Below are positions 43,574 to 52,958 of a stretch of DNA of 64,000 bases, piece by piece. Below the pieces are notes generated by a model that was not told where the DNA came from, made no database searches, and saw only the letters and a list, made by a program, of their open reading frames with translations. The stretch lies in assembly GCA_031415055.1 (NCBI GenBank), contig JANOQZ010000018.1:1-64000 (forward strand). The letters are read 5' to 3'. The position numbers and the translations under genes were made by a program. The stretch comes from JANMOK01 sp031415055. Lineage in GTDB: Bacteria > Pseudomonadota > Alphaproteobacteria > Rhodobacterales > Rhodobacteraceae. Within the stretch, counting starts at the first letter, position 1. The number at the start of each line of letters is the position of its first letter.

Positions 43574-44713
43574 TTAAAGAATGAGGTCGGTTGAGGTCAG
43601 CATCGCCATTGTGAAATTATTGATTGTAATGCTGTCGCCCAAACCAAAATCTAGCACCAAATTGGCACCTTCTTGGTGCGCCAAAGCCTTGACCGCCGCG
43701 AAACTGGCGAAGTTATAGGTTTGTAAGTCGATCTTGTCATAGGCGTCGGTGAAATTGGTGAAAGTGTCGTTATCGCCGTCCGCGCTGAAAACGAAAACGT
43801 CATAACCGGCGCCCGAATTGAGACGGTCGTCGCCGAGGCCGCCGTTGAGCCGATCGTTGCCCGTATTGCCATTCAGCGTATCGGCTCCACCGTCGCCATA
43901 GAGCACGTCATTGCCGATGCCGCCAGTGACGGTATCATTGCTTGCTCCGCCGTGGATGGTGTCATTCTCGGCGCCGCCATCGATGGAGTCGTTGCCATTA
44001 TTGCCGTTCAGTATGTCGGAGCCCGCGCCACCAAAGACAAAATCTCCGTCGTTGCCGCCGCTGAGGCGGTCGTTGCCGGAATTGCCGTTGATCGTGTCCG
44101 ATCCGGCCAAGCCGTCAATCGTGTCGGCAGCGGCTGAGCCGTTTAACGTGTCGTTGCCGCCTGTTGCGACAATCGGGGCAATCGAAGCACCATAGAGCGC
44201 TTGAATAATGGATATATCATTGTTTGAAACAGTATGCGCGCCCACGACAGGATACATGATGCTGGTTGTGTTGGTCGAATGCTCCAGGCCCAACGTGTGG
44301 CCAATTTCGTGCACGGCAACTGCAAAGAAATCGATGCCGCTGGTGTCGCTGCCAACCTTCCAATTTTCGGCAGTATCAAAACGAATTTCCGACCAAGCGT
44401 TAATTCCATAGGGGCTATGTGGGGCATAATAGGTGATGGCTTGGCCAACTGTGCCGTTTGCACCGTCAATCGTATCCCAGCCAAGGCGAATGTCGTTACT
44501 TTGCGAATCTGTGGCATCGTATTGAAAATCGATATTTGCAATCGATTCCCAAAGGTTAAATGCGGCCGTGATTGCGTCGCGATAAGCTTGTTGGGCGATA
44601 GCTGACGTGAAAGAGTAATTCCGGCCAGCGAGTGTCGCAAAACTCCAAGTGACAATGCCGCCCGCGCTACCGCCGGCCGAGCCGCCCCACTTGAAACCCG
44701 AATACGTGGCCAT
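43574..44713 (-). CDS. Secreted matrixin-type metalloprotease with RTX repeats
   Basis: 379 residues from the ATG at 44713 (MATYSGFKWGG), ignoring a 15-residue frame extension. The catalytic domain (~1-175) has the metzincin motif HEIGHTLGLEHS with zinc ligands His135, His139 and His145 and the general base Glu136, plus the Met-turn SIMYP (Met153). About 10 RTX repeats of the GGxGxDxLxG kind (~185-320) follow, then an uncharged C-terminal secretion region ending STDLIL. It is expected to be exported by type I secretion and to bind Ca. No hlyB/hlyD-like exporter genes are in the window. It lies 198 bases upstream of its catalytically dead paralogue. Confidence 0.9.
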   Translation of the reverse strand: MATYSGFKWGGSAGGSAGGIVTWSFATLAGRNYSFTSAIAQQAYRDAITAAFNLWESIANIDFQYDATDSQSNDIRLGWDTIDGANGTVGQAITYYAPHSPYGINAWSEIRFDTAENWKVGSDTSGIDFFAVAVHEIGHTLGLEHSTNTTSIMYPVVGAHTVSNNDISIIQALYGASIAPIVATGGNDTLNGSAAADTIDGLAGSDTINGNSGNDRLSGGNDGDFVFGGAGSDILNGNNGNDSIDGGAENDTIHGGASNDTVTGGIGNDVLYGDGGADTLNGNTGNDRLNGGLGDDRLNSGAGYDVFVFSADGDNDTFTNFTDAYDKIDLQTYNFASFAAVKALAHQEGANLVLDFGLGDSITINNFTMAMLTSTDLIL

Positions 44714-44887
44714 AAGCCATCTCCCTTTTTTCAAAGGTGACGCGCTGCTAGCCCCCAAGCAAAGTCACACTAGTTAATACCTAGCCAATTTCGTTTACGA
44801 ATGTGGCGAAATTTTGAATCGTGGGCGGGAAATTGCCGAAATCTTAGGAAAGGTTAGTAGAAAGTTAAGGCTGCTTGGTCCAGCGCG

Positions 44888-46174
44888 TCAGTAAATCGGA
44901 AAAGCGTCGCACAGCAGTTTGACCTTGGCCTTTACGGCGGCTTCGACGTCGCCGTTACCATCCTCGCCATTGGCGGCAAGGCCATCAACAACTTCAACAA
45001 TCAAGCGACCGATTTGGCGGAATTCGGCGTCGCCAAAGCCGCGCGTGGTACCTGCGGGTGAGCCGAGGCGCACGCCGGAGGTGATGGTGGGTTTTTCTGG
45101 GTCAAACGGGATGCCATTTTTGTTGCAGGTGATATGGGCGCGACCTAAAGCTTTTTCGGTGGCGTTGCCTTTGACGCCCTTGGGGCGAAGATCAACCAGC
45201 ATGACATGCGTATCGGTGCCGCCGGTGACGATTGCCAAACCGCCCTTCATCAATTCATCCGCCAGAACTTGGGCGTTTTTCACCACTTGCGCGGCGTAGG
45301 TTTTGAATTCGGGGCGCAAAGCCTCGCCAAAGGCCACGGCTTTGGCGGCGATGACATGCATCAAAGGGCCGCCTTGGATGCCGGGGAATATGGCGGAATT
45401 GACTTTCTTGGCGATAGTTTCGTCATTGGTTAGAATCATGCCGCCACGCGGGCCGCGCAGGGTTTTATGGGTTGTCGTGGTGGCGACATGGGCGTGCGGG
45501 AAGGGCGAGGGATGCACGCCGCCGGCGACCAGGCCGGCAAAATGCGCCATATCGACCAGCAAGTATGCCCCCACAGAATCGGCGATGGCACGGAAACGGG
45601 CAAAGTCGATGGTGCGCGGAATAGCGGAACCTCCGGCGATGATCATTTTGGGGTTATGTTCGGTTGCCAGAGCTTGAACCTGTTCATAGTCGATCAGGTT
45701 ATCCTGCTGTCGCACGCCGTATTGTATAGCGTTGAACCATTTTCCCGACTGGTTGGGTGCCGCACCGTGCGTCAAGTGGCCGCCAGAGACGAGATTCATC
45801 CCCAAAATCGTGTCGCCAGGTTTCAAGAGGGCGTTAAAGACACCTTGGTTGGCTTGGCTTCCCGAATTGGGTTGGACGTTGGCGAAAGTGCAATTGAAAA
45901 GCTGCTTGGCCCGTTCGATCGCCAGATTCTCAGCAATATCAACATACTGACAGCCGCCGTAGTAACGCTTGCCGGGGTAACCTTCGGCATATTTGTTGGT
46001 CATCACCGAGCCTTGCGCTTCCATCACGGCGCGGCTGACGATGTTTTCCGAAGCGATCAACTCGATCTCATCGCGCTGACGGCCCAGTTCGCTGGTGATC
46101 GAGGCGAAAAGCTCGGGGTCGCGTGATGCGAGAGTTTCGGTAAAAAATCCAGCGTCGCGGACATTGGCACTCAT
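44888..46174 (-). CDS. glyA: Serine hydroxymethyltransferase
   Basis: 428 residues from the ATG at 46174 with AGGATC 9 bases upstream (the longer TTG/ATG frame to 46198 is less likely). PLP lysine motif TTTTHKTLRGPRGG, ELIASENIVS, and NVQPNSGSQANQGVF are all canonical. It exchanges serine and glycine with tetrahydrofolate, supplying one-carbon units. It is divergent from nadK; the 225-base gap contains no obvious riboswitch. Confidence 0.97.
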   Translation of the reverse strand: MSANVRDAGFFTETLASRDPELFASITSELGRQRDEIELIASENIVSRAVMEAQGSVMTNKYAEGYPGKRYYGGCQYVDIAENLAIERAKQLFNCTFANVQPNSGSQANQGVFNALLKPGDTILGMNLVSGGHLTHGAAPNQSGKWFNAIQYGVRQQDNLIDYEQVQALATEHNPKMIIAGGSAIPRTIDFARFRAIADSVGAYLLVDMAHFAGLVAGGVHPSPFPHAHVATTTTHKTLRGPRGGMILTNDETIAKKVNSAIFPGIQGGPLMHVIAAKAVAFGEALRPEFKTYAAQVVKNAQVLADELMKGGLAIVTGGTDTHVMLVDLRPKGVKGNATEKALGRAHITCNKNGIPFDPEKPTITSGVRLGSPAGTTRGFGDAEFRQIGRLIVEVVDGLAANGEDGNGDVEAAVKAKVKLLCDAFPIY

Positions 46175-46398
46175 GGCGGTGATCCTATCAGGTTTCATGG
46201 TTTGCGTTTTCCATACCCGGTTTGCGGGCGGGCAGAAACCGCAAAGCGTGCTTTTTTGTGCGGATTTGCGGCATCATCGGCGCAAAAGTTTCGCACCGGA
46301 AACGGCGCTAATTGCCCAACCGAAGCTTGTTGCGGCTATTGAGGGCTTGAGTTCAATGCCCGCGCAGGTGAAATTGCGCACTAAAGCAGCAGGCGAAC

Positions 46399-47163
46399 AT
46401 GAAATTCAATAAACTCAGCTTTCGAGCCAGCAAGACAGCCGCAGCTCAAGCGGCGCTCCACGCGTTGATTGAACGTTATGGCGATGTGCCCGCGGCCAAG
46501 GCGGACGCGATTGTTGCTTTGGGCGGCGATGGGTTCATTCTAGCCAGCTTGCACGCCACACGGTCGTTGAACTTGCCGGTCTATGGCATGAACCAAGGTA
46601 CCGTCGGTTTCTTGATGAACGAATTTGTCGAGGAAGGGCTTATGGCGCGGCTGGAGGCAGCGGAAGCGGCCAAGGTGCATCCCCTACACATGGCGGCAGA
46701 GCAAGTGAACGGGCATGTCGCCGAAGCCTTGGCGATTAACGAAGTGTCGCTGTTGCGATCCGGTCCACAAGCGGCGAAATTGCGTATTTCGGTCGATGGA
46801 AAAGTGCGACTGGCCGAACTGGTTTGCGACGGGGCGCTTGTTTGCACGCCCGCCGGGTCAACCGCTTATAACTATTCTGCCCATGGGCCGATTTTGCCGG
46901 TAGGGGCGGATATACTGGCACTGACCGCGATGTCGGCGTTTCGTCCACGACGTTGGCGCGGGGCTTTGTTGCCCGCCACGGCCAAGGTCGTGATAGAGGT
47001 GATGGAGCACGACAAACGCCCGGTGAACGCGGTCGCTGATTCAACCGAAGTGCGTAGTGTTGTGCGGGTCGAAATAAGGTCTGAACCTAACGTGACGCAT
47101 ACGCTTTTGTTCGATCCGGGCCACGGCTTGGAAGAGCGTTTGGTTCGAGAGCAATTCGTCTAA
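46399..47163 (+). CDS. nadK: NAD kinase
   Basis: 254 residues. ADAIVALGGDGFILASLHAT has the GGDG phosphate-binding motif with the catalytic Asp, and NEVSLLRSGPQAAKLRISVDG, CTPAGSTAYNYSAHGP (NE/D and the sugar-binding block) are intact. The product phosphorylates NAD to NADP. The start at 46399 fits the family N-terminus. The gene precedes the AI-2E transporter by 13 bases. Confidence 0.96.
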   Translation: MKFNKLSFRASKTAAAQAALHALIERYGDVPAAKADAIVALGGDGFILASLHATRSLNLPVYGMNQGTVGFLMNEFVEEGLMARLEAAEAAKVHPLHMAAEQVNGHVAEALAINEVSLLRSGPQAAKLRISVDGKVRLAELVCDGALVCTPAGSTAYNYSAHGPILPVGADILALTAMSAFRPRRWRGALLPATAKVVIEVMEHDKRPVNAVADSTEVRSVVRVEIRSEPNVTHTLLFDPGHGLEERLVREQFV

Positions 47164-47176
47164 GGAAAGGCGTCCG

Positions 47177-48250
47177 ATGACCCTGAGTGTCAAAGAGCAG
47201 ACAACCTACTGGGGCATCGCTTTGGCGGTGTTTGTGTTGACGCTCTACCTACTTTCCAACGCCTTGTTGCCCTTTGTGGCGGGCGCGGCGTTGGCGTATT
47301 TCCTTGATCCGGTGGCAGATCGATTGCAGGCACTCGGCCTGAAGCGCGTGACTTCCACCATTATCATCACGCTAGTAGCTGTATTGGGCATAGTTTTGAT
47401 CGTGGTGCTGATTGTGCCGATGCTGGTGGGCCAAACGCGGCATCTGATCGAAACCGCGCCTGAATACATAGCGGCCTTGCAGACTTTTCTACGCACAAAG
47501 TTTCCCCAGTGGATCGACGCGGATTCGACGCTTTGGCAAAGCCTTTCGGCATTCCAAGGCACGTTGCAATCCAAAGGGGCGCAGCTTTTGAGCACCGTGT
47601 TGTCATCCTCGTTGGCGATTGTCGATTTTGTGGTTCTATTGGTCGTGGCCCCGGTCGTGGCGTTTTATCTGTTGTTGGACTGGGATCATATTGTTGCGCG
47701 GCTTAATGCGTGGCTACCGCGCGAGCACGCGGGAAATATCCGTAAATTAGCGGGTGAAATCGACCGGGTTCTAGCCGGGTTTGTGCGTGGGCAACTGTCG
47801 GTTTGCGCGATTTTGGGCACGTTTTATGCGGTATCTTTGGGAATTATCGGGCTCAATTTCGGCATTGTGGTCGGGCTGTTTGCCGGACTTGTATCGTTCA
47901 TTCCATTCGTTGGCTCCATTTCAGGCGGCTTGCTGTCGATTGGCTTGGCGCTGGTGCAATTTTGGGGGCAGCCGTGGATGATTGCGGCGGTCGCTTCGGT
48001 GTTTTTGGTCGGGCAAGCGGTGGAGGGCAATTTCCTGACGCCAAAGTTGGTTGGTGGGTCCGTAGGGCTGCATCCGGTTTGGTTGATGTTCGCATTGTCG
48101 GCTTTTGGCGCGCTGTTTGGCTTTGCCGGGCTGCTGGTTGCTGTGCCGGTTACCGCGGCGATTGGCGTGCTGAGCCGGTTTGCCTTGGAACGCTATTTGG
48201 CCGGACGGCTGTTTCGCGGACCGGCCGAAGTCGGCGACGAAGATGCCTGA
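47177..48250 (+). CDS. AI-2E-family transporter (PerM/YdiK-like)
   Basis: 357 residues with about eight hydrophobic helices. Conserved parts are GAALAYFLDPVADRLQALGLKR in the N-terminal half and the late GQAVEGNFLTPKLVGGSVGLHPVWLMFALSAFGALFGFAGLLVAVP, the family signature. Members export autoinducer-2 or act as ion/lipid permeases; the substrate is unknown here. The stop overlaps the start of the dnaA-like gene by 8 bases. Confidence 0.92.
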   Translation: MTLSVKEQTTYWGIALAVFVLTLYLLSNALLPFVAGAALAYFLDPVADRLQALGLKRVTSTIIITLVAVLGIVLIVVLIVPMLVGQTRHLIETAPEYIAALQTFLRTKFPQWIDADSTLWQSLSAFQGTLQSKGAQLLSTVLSSSLAIVDFVVLLVVAPVVAFYLLLDWDHIVARLNAWLPREHAGNIRKLAGEIDRVLAGFVRGQLSVCAILGTFYAVSLGIIGLNFGIVVGLFAGLVSFIPFVGSISGGLLSIGLALVQFWGQPWMIAAVASVFLVGQAVEGNFLTPKLVGGSVGLHPVWLMFALSAFGALFGFAGLLVAVPVTAAIGVLSRFALERYLAGRLFRGPAEVGDEDA

Positions 48251-48950
48251 ACAGCTAAGCCTAGACCTGCCGCGTCGTACCGCCTTGGGGCGCGAGGATT
48301 TTTTTGTGTCAGGCGTCAATCAAAGGGCGATGACAATGTTGGATGATTGGCACGTTTGGGATGTGCCAAGGTTGGCATTGGTTGGCCCGAAAGGGTCGGG
48401 TAAAAGCCACTTGTCCCGGGTTTGGGCTGCGGACAGCAGTGCTTCGATTGTGGATTTTTCCGACTTGGTGGCACTGGAGCAAAACGGATTTGATCCGTCA
48501 TGCGCCTTGGTGGTGGAGGATGCGGATCGCATGGAGCTTTTAGACCCTGAGGAGGCCACGACAACCGAGCGGGCTTTGCTGCACATTCACAATGCGCTGG
48601 GCGAAGCCAACACGCCGTTGCTGATCACCGGGCGCGAAGCCCCAGCGCGTTGGGCGATAGCGCTTCCCGACCTTGCCTCGCGCTTGTTGGCGATGCCGTT
48701 GGCCCGGATTGACGCGCCGGATTCGACCTTGTTGGAAGTGTTGTTGGTGAAATTCTTCGCCGACTGTCAGGTGCATGTTGCCCCCGATGTGGTGGCCTAT
48801 CTGGCCATGCGGATAGAGCGCGATGGCAATTCTGCCGAGCGGGTGGTCGAGGCGTTGGATCGTGCGGCGATGCGCGAAAGGCGCGCTATAACCCGACCTT
48901 TTGCAGTGGATGTGCTGAAACAATTGGGGATGGTGCGTGCAACAGAATAG
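48243..48950 (+). CDS. DnaA-like/Hda protein
   Basis: 235 residues from the ATG at 48243, overlapping the transporter end. An N-terminal clamp-binding peptide MPEQLSLDLP precedes a DnaA-type AAA+ domain with Walker A GPKGSGKS (~48-55). Walker B is VVEDADRM. A helical lid follows. The DnaA DNA-binding domain is missing, as in Hda, which triggers ATP hydrolysis on DnaA with the beta clamp. In alphaproteobacteria Hda-type proteins control replication initiation (HdaA). The gene is followed by ppk with a short overlap. Confidence 0.85.
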   Translation: MPEQLSLDLPRRTALGREDFFVSGVNQRAMTMLDDWHVWDVPRLALVGPKGSGKSHLSRVWAADSSASIVDFSDLVALEQNGFDPSCALVVEDADRMELLDPEEATTTERALLHIHNALGEANTPLLITGREAPARWAIALPDLASRLLAMPLARIDAPDSTLLEVLLVKFFADCQVHVAPDVVAYLAMRIERDGNSAERVVEALDRAAMRERRAITRPFAVDVLKQLGMVRATE

Positions 48951-51159
48951 CGAACCATTGCCCGAAGTCGAAAAGCACATGTCGGCCAACGCCGACTTTC
49001 TGCATTTTGGCTTTGAGAACACGCCTGAAATGGGTGGAATCTCGGAAACCAGTCCGGCGCGGTTTTTCAACCGCGAACTCAGTTGGCTGGCGTTCAACTG
49101 GCGGGTCTTGGAAGAGGCGGAAAACCCAAATGTGCCCCTGTTGGAGCGGGTGCGATTCTTGTCGATTTCAGCGTCAAACTTGGATGAGTTTTATACTGTG
49201 CGGGTCGCCGGCTTGCGCGGGATGATCCGCAATGGCTTCAGCCAACCCAGTGCCGATGGCATGTCGCCGCAAGAACAACTGATCAAGATTGATGCCAACG
49301 CCCGTCGGTTGATGGAACGTCAGCAAAGCTGTCTGGGCACGATCAAGCTTGGGCTTAAAAGCAAAGGCTGGCAAATTATTGCGGCGCATGACATCACCAA
49401 GGCCGAAAAACCGGTGTTGGAACGATATTTCATCGAGCAGGTCTTTCCGGTTCTAACGCCTTTGGCGGTTGATCCGGCGCATCCGTTTCCCTTCATTCCC
49501 AACAGCGGTTTTGCTTTGACCTTGCATCTGCAGCGCTCAATCGATGGTCACAAACTGAACGCGCTGCTACCGGTTCCCGCGCAAATCCGTCGCTTTGTCG
49601 AGGTGCCTTCTGGCGACAAAGCAATCATGAAATTTCTGCCACTGGAAGATTTGCTGCAACTTTTCATCGACCGACTGTTTCCTGGCTATGAGCAGGCCGG
49701 TCACTGCACGTTTTCGGTTCTGCGCGACAGCGATTTGGAAGTTGAAGAAGAGGCCGAGGATCTGGTGCGGGAGTATGAAACCGCTCTAAAACGACGCCGT
49801 CGCGGCGGAGTCATCCGTCTGAAAATATCGGCTAACGCGCCCAAAGAATTGCGCAAGATGATTGTATCGGCTTTGGGGGTGACGGCGGACGAGGTTTTTG
49901 AAATCGACGGAATTCTGGGTATCGTCGATTTGAAGGAACTCATCGCCGATGGTCCTGCCGATTTGCTGTGGCCGCGCTACAAGCCGCGTTTGCCGGAACG
50001 GGTACTGGATTTTGACGGCGATATTTTCGCAGCAATCCGGCAGAAAGACATGCTGCTGCATCACCCCTATGAGACTTTTGACATCGTGGTCAAGTTTCTG
50101 GAACAGGCCGCACATGACCCCGATGTGGTGGCGATCAAACAGACTTTGTATCGCACTTCGCGCAATTCCCCCATTGTTGCGGCGTTGTGTGCTGCAGCAG
50201 AAGAAGGCAAGTCGGTGACGGCATTGGTGGAGTTGAAGGCCCGGTTTGACGAAGCCGCCAACATTCGCCAGTCGCGCCAGCTGGAACGCTCGGGCGTGCA
50301 GGTTGTTTATGGCTTCATCGATTGGAAAACCCACGCCAAAGTCTCAACCGTGGTGCGGCGGGAAAAAGGTAATCTGGTTACGTACACCCATTTTGGCACC
50401 GGCAATTACCATCCAGTGACGGCGAATTTTTACACCGACTTGTCACTGTTCACTTGCGATCCGGCATTGGGGCGGGATGCGACCAAAGTGTTCAACTACG
50501 TCTCTGGCTATGCCACGCCCGATAAGTTGGAAAATCTGGCTATATCGCCGATCAGTTTGAAGCAGCGGTTGTTGGATAATCTGACCGCAGAAGCGGCCCA
50601 TGCCCGCGCTGGCCGACCGGCAGAAGTTTGGGCGAAGGTCAATTCGATTATCGATCCCGAATTGATCGACGCGCTCTATGCGGCCAGTTCGGCGGGGGTG
50701 AAAATTACCCTGGTTGTGCGCGGAATTTGCGGGGTTAGGCCAGGCATCAAAGGGTTGTCGGAAAATATTCGGGTCAAATCCATCGTTGGCCGATTCCTGG
50801 AACATTCGCGCATCGCCTGTTTTGGTAACGGACGCGGACTACCGTCGCGCAAGGCTTTGGTCTATATCTCATCGGCCGATTGGATGGGGCGCAATTTGAA
50901 CCGTCGTGTCGAGACATTGGTGCGGATCACCAATCCGACGGTGCATGAACAGGTGTTGGATCAGGTGATGGCGGCGAATTTGGCCGATCAAGCACAGAGC
51001 TGGGTTTTGCATGCAGACGGCAGCTATCACCGGCATCAAGGCGCTGAGGGTGAAAAACTGTTTTCCTGCCATAGGTTTTTCATGGAAAATCCGTCATTGT
51101 CGGGTCGTGGCAGGGCAGGTGTTGATGACGTATTACAATTGACTCATTCGCACGACTGA
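48937..51159 (+). CDS. ppk: Polyphosphate kinase 1
   Basis: 740 residues from a GTG at 48937 (an ATG at 48979 is the alternative), overlapping the Hda-like gene by 14 bases. Features: FFNRELSWLAFNWRVLEEA near the start, HPFPFIPNSGFAL, and the phosphorylated-His region FIDWKTHAKVSTVVRR, then a second catalytic FLEHSRIACFGNG. PPK1 builds polyphosphate from ATP reversibly. It is directly followed by ppx (17-base gap), which degrades the polymer, so synthesis and hydrolysis are encoded together. Confidence 0.96.
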   Translation: MQQNSEPLPEVEKHMSANADFLHFGFENTPEMGGISETSPARFFNRELSWLAFNWRVLEEAENPNVPLLERVRFLSISASNLDEFYTVRVAGLRGMIRNGFSQPSADGMSPQEQLIKIDANARRLMERQQSCLGTIKLGLKSKGWQIIAAHDITKAEKPVLERYFIEQVFPVLTPLAVDPAHPFPFIPNSGFALTLHLQRSIDGHKLNALLPVPAQIRRFVEVPSGDKAIMKFLPLEDLLQLFIDRLFPGYEQAGHCTFSVLRDSDLEVEEEAEDLVREYETALKRRRRGGVIRLKISANAPKELRKMIVSALGVTADEVFEIDGILGIVDLKELIADGPADLLWPRYKPRLPERVLDFDGDIFAAIRQKDMLLHHPYETFDIVVKFLEQAAHDPDVVAIKQTLYRTSRNSPIVAALCAAAEEGKSVTALVELKARFDEAANIRQSRQLERSGVQVVYGFIDWKTHAKVSTVVRREKGNLVTYTHFGTGNYHPVTANFYTDLSLFTCDPALGRDATKVFNYVSGYATPDKLENLAISPISLKQRLLDNLTAEAAHARAGRPAEVWAKVNSIIDPELIDALYAASSAGVKITLVVRGICGVRPGIKGLSENIRVKSIVGRFLEHSRIACFGNGRGLPSRKALVYISSADWMGRNLNRRVETLVRITNPTVHEQVLDQVMAANLADQAQSWVLHADGSYHRHQGAEGEKLFSCHRFFMENPSLSGRGRAGVDDVLQLTHSHD

Positions 51160-51176
51160 CGGGGTGGGCGACGAAA

Positions 51177-52691
51177 ATGATGGACGGACCAATACCCTCG
51201 GCGGCCGCCGCCCTTGTCAACGAAGGGGTCGAACGGCTGGGCGTGATCGACGTCGGATCAAACTCCGTTCGCATGGTGGTTTACGACGGCGTCGCCCGAT
51301 CACCGGCTTATTTTTACAACGAGAAAGTTTTGTGCGGTTTGGGTACCGGGTTGGCCGATTCGGGCAAGTTAAGCCCAGACGGTCGCAAACGGGCGCTGAT
51401 CGCTTTGCGTCGATTCGCAGCCTTGGCCGAGCGGATGAAATTGCACGGGCTAACCTCAGTTGCCACCGCAGCGGTCCGCGAAGCCAGCGACGGTGCCGCC
51501 TTTTGCGAACAAGTTACCCGCGAAACCGGCCTGAAATTACGCATCGCCAGCGGGCGTGAGGAAGCGCAGCTTTCTGCCAAAGGTGTGTTGTTGGGTTGGC
51601 CCGAAGCCGATGGAATTGTCTGCGATATGGGTGGCGCTTCGATGGAACTGGCGGCGATTGCCAACGGCAAGATCGGCCAATGCGAAACCAGCGGGCTGGG
51701 GCCGCTAAAGTTGCGCGACACCAAAGGCGGCGAAAAGGCGCTGGAGCGCTATATCAACAAGACTGCGAAAGACCTGAAAGCATTGTTTCCCGTCCGGCCC
51801 AAAAGACTGTTTCTGGTCGGCGGTTCGTGGCGGGCGATTGCGCGATTGGATATGGAACGGCGGAATTACCCGCTGAAAGTGCTGCACGAATACGAACTGA
51901 CGCCGCGCCAAGTGATTGAAACCGCCGAATGGGCACAAAGTCGTACGCCGGAAGAACTGGCTTTGCACACCGACACGTCGATGGCGCGGCTGTCGCTGGT
52001 GCCACTGGCAGCACGGGTTTTGGAGGCTATCACCCGCGAGTTGAAACCGCATCGGATTGCGATTTCGAGCTACGGCATTCGGGAAGGTTTGCTTTATGAG
52101 CTGATGCCGCCGGAATTGCGGGCACAAGACCCGCTGATTGCCGCCTGTCGGCATATGGAAATGACCTCGGCACGGTTTCCGGGTTTTGGCGATGCTTTGT
52201 TCAAATGGCTGCGACCATTATATGGCAAGGCTTCGGCGGCAGACCAAAGGCTGCACCTGGCGGCGTGTTTACTGCACGACACCACTTGGCGGGCGCATCC
52301 GGATTATCGGGCGCAGATATGCTTTGAAAGCGTCACCCGTGCCAATCTGGGGGCGATTGATCATTCCAGCAGAGTGTTGCTGGGGCTGGCGCTGATGGCC
52401 CGCTACAAAGCCTCCATCGACGACGGTGGCCATGCCGCGCAACTGGCAATCCTGTCGCCACGCCAGCGCGAGCAGGGCGAAGTGTTGGGGGCGGCTATGC
52501 GTCTGGGTGCGATGCTGACGGGAGCGGTGGCGGGGTCGCTGAAGAACACGTCAATCCGGAAAGAACGTGGCAAAGTTGTTTTGACCTTGGTCGGTTCCGC
52601 CCAAGATTTGATGGGCGAAGTGGTGGAAAAACGGCTGGCGACTTTGGCCGTGCAATTGGGTTGTGTCGCGAAGATTGAGTTGAAAGGGTAA
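51177..52691 (+). CDS. ppx: Exopolyphosphatase / Ppx-GppA phosphatase
   Basis: 504 residues; tandem ATGs at 51177 and 51180. The actin-like N-domain has GVIDVGSNSVRMVVYDG and MGGASMELAAI; VATAAVREASDGAAFCEQV follows the family closely. An HD-like C-terminal domain (HLAACLLHDTTWRAHPDYRAQI) follows. It removes terminal phosphates from polyphosphate, and/or the gamma phosphate of pppGpp. Paired with ppk. A strong hairpin follows the stop. Confidence 0.93.
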   Translation: MMDGPIPSAAAALVNEGVERLGVIDVGSNSVRMVVYDGVARSPAYFYNEKVLCGLGTGLADSGKLSPDGRKRALIALRRFAALAERMKLHGLTSVATAAVREASDGAAFCEQVTRETGLKLRIASGREEAQLSAKGVLLGWPEADGIVCDMGGASMELAAIANGKIGQCETSGLGPLKLRDTKGGEKALERYINKTAKDLKALFPVRPKRLFLVGGSWRAIARLDMERRNYPLKVLHEYELTPRQVIETAEWAQSRTPEELALHTDTSMARLSLVPLAARVLEAITRELKPHRIAISSYGIREGLLYELMPPELRAQDPLIAACRHMEMTSARFPGFGDALFKWLRPLYGKASAADQRLHLAACLLHDTTWRAHPDYRAQICFESVTRANLGAIDHSSRVLLGLALMARYKASIDDGGHAAQLAILSPRQREQGEVLGAAMRLGAMLTGAVAGSLKNTSIRKERGKVVLTLVGSAQDLMGEVVEKRLATLAVQLGCVAKIELKG

Positions 52692-52705
52692 CCCCAAAAA
52701 CGAAC

Positions 52706-52728
52706 CGGTCCGCTTTTGGCGGACCGGA
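52706..52728 (+). terminator. Hairpin after ppx
   Basis: A perfect 9-bp stem CCGGTCCGC / GCGGACCGG with a 5-base loop (TTTTG), 14 bases after the stop. The tail AACATGTTTCCC has only three T's in a row, so Rho-independent termination is likely but weak. Alternatively it protects the mRNA end. Confidence 0.6.
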
Positions 52729-52958
52729 ACATGTTTCCCCTAGACTTGAGCCAATCTTCACTTAGCCCGTTCGCTATCTGCGGTTTGCCTCACACCTTGG
52801 TGAAGGGGGGCGACCGTCTGTCGCAGCGATGCGCGGGTTAAAGCAGTTTTACGCCTTGTTTGCAAATAACTTTTTTCGATACCGGAATCTGGTGGCATTG
52901 CACCAACGGACGGCTTGGCCTACATCGCTTTGAGCAAATTGATGAGAAAAGTGGTCCG

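Noticed and set aside
46199..46398. Riboswitch upstream of glyA
   Set aside because: I could find no conserved riboswitch core in the divergent gap, only GC-rich direct repeats.
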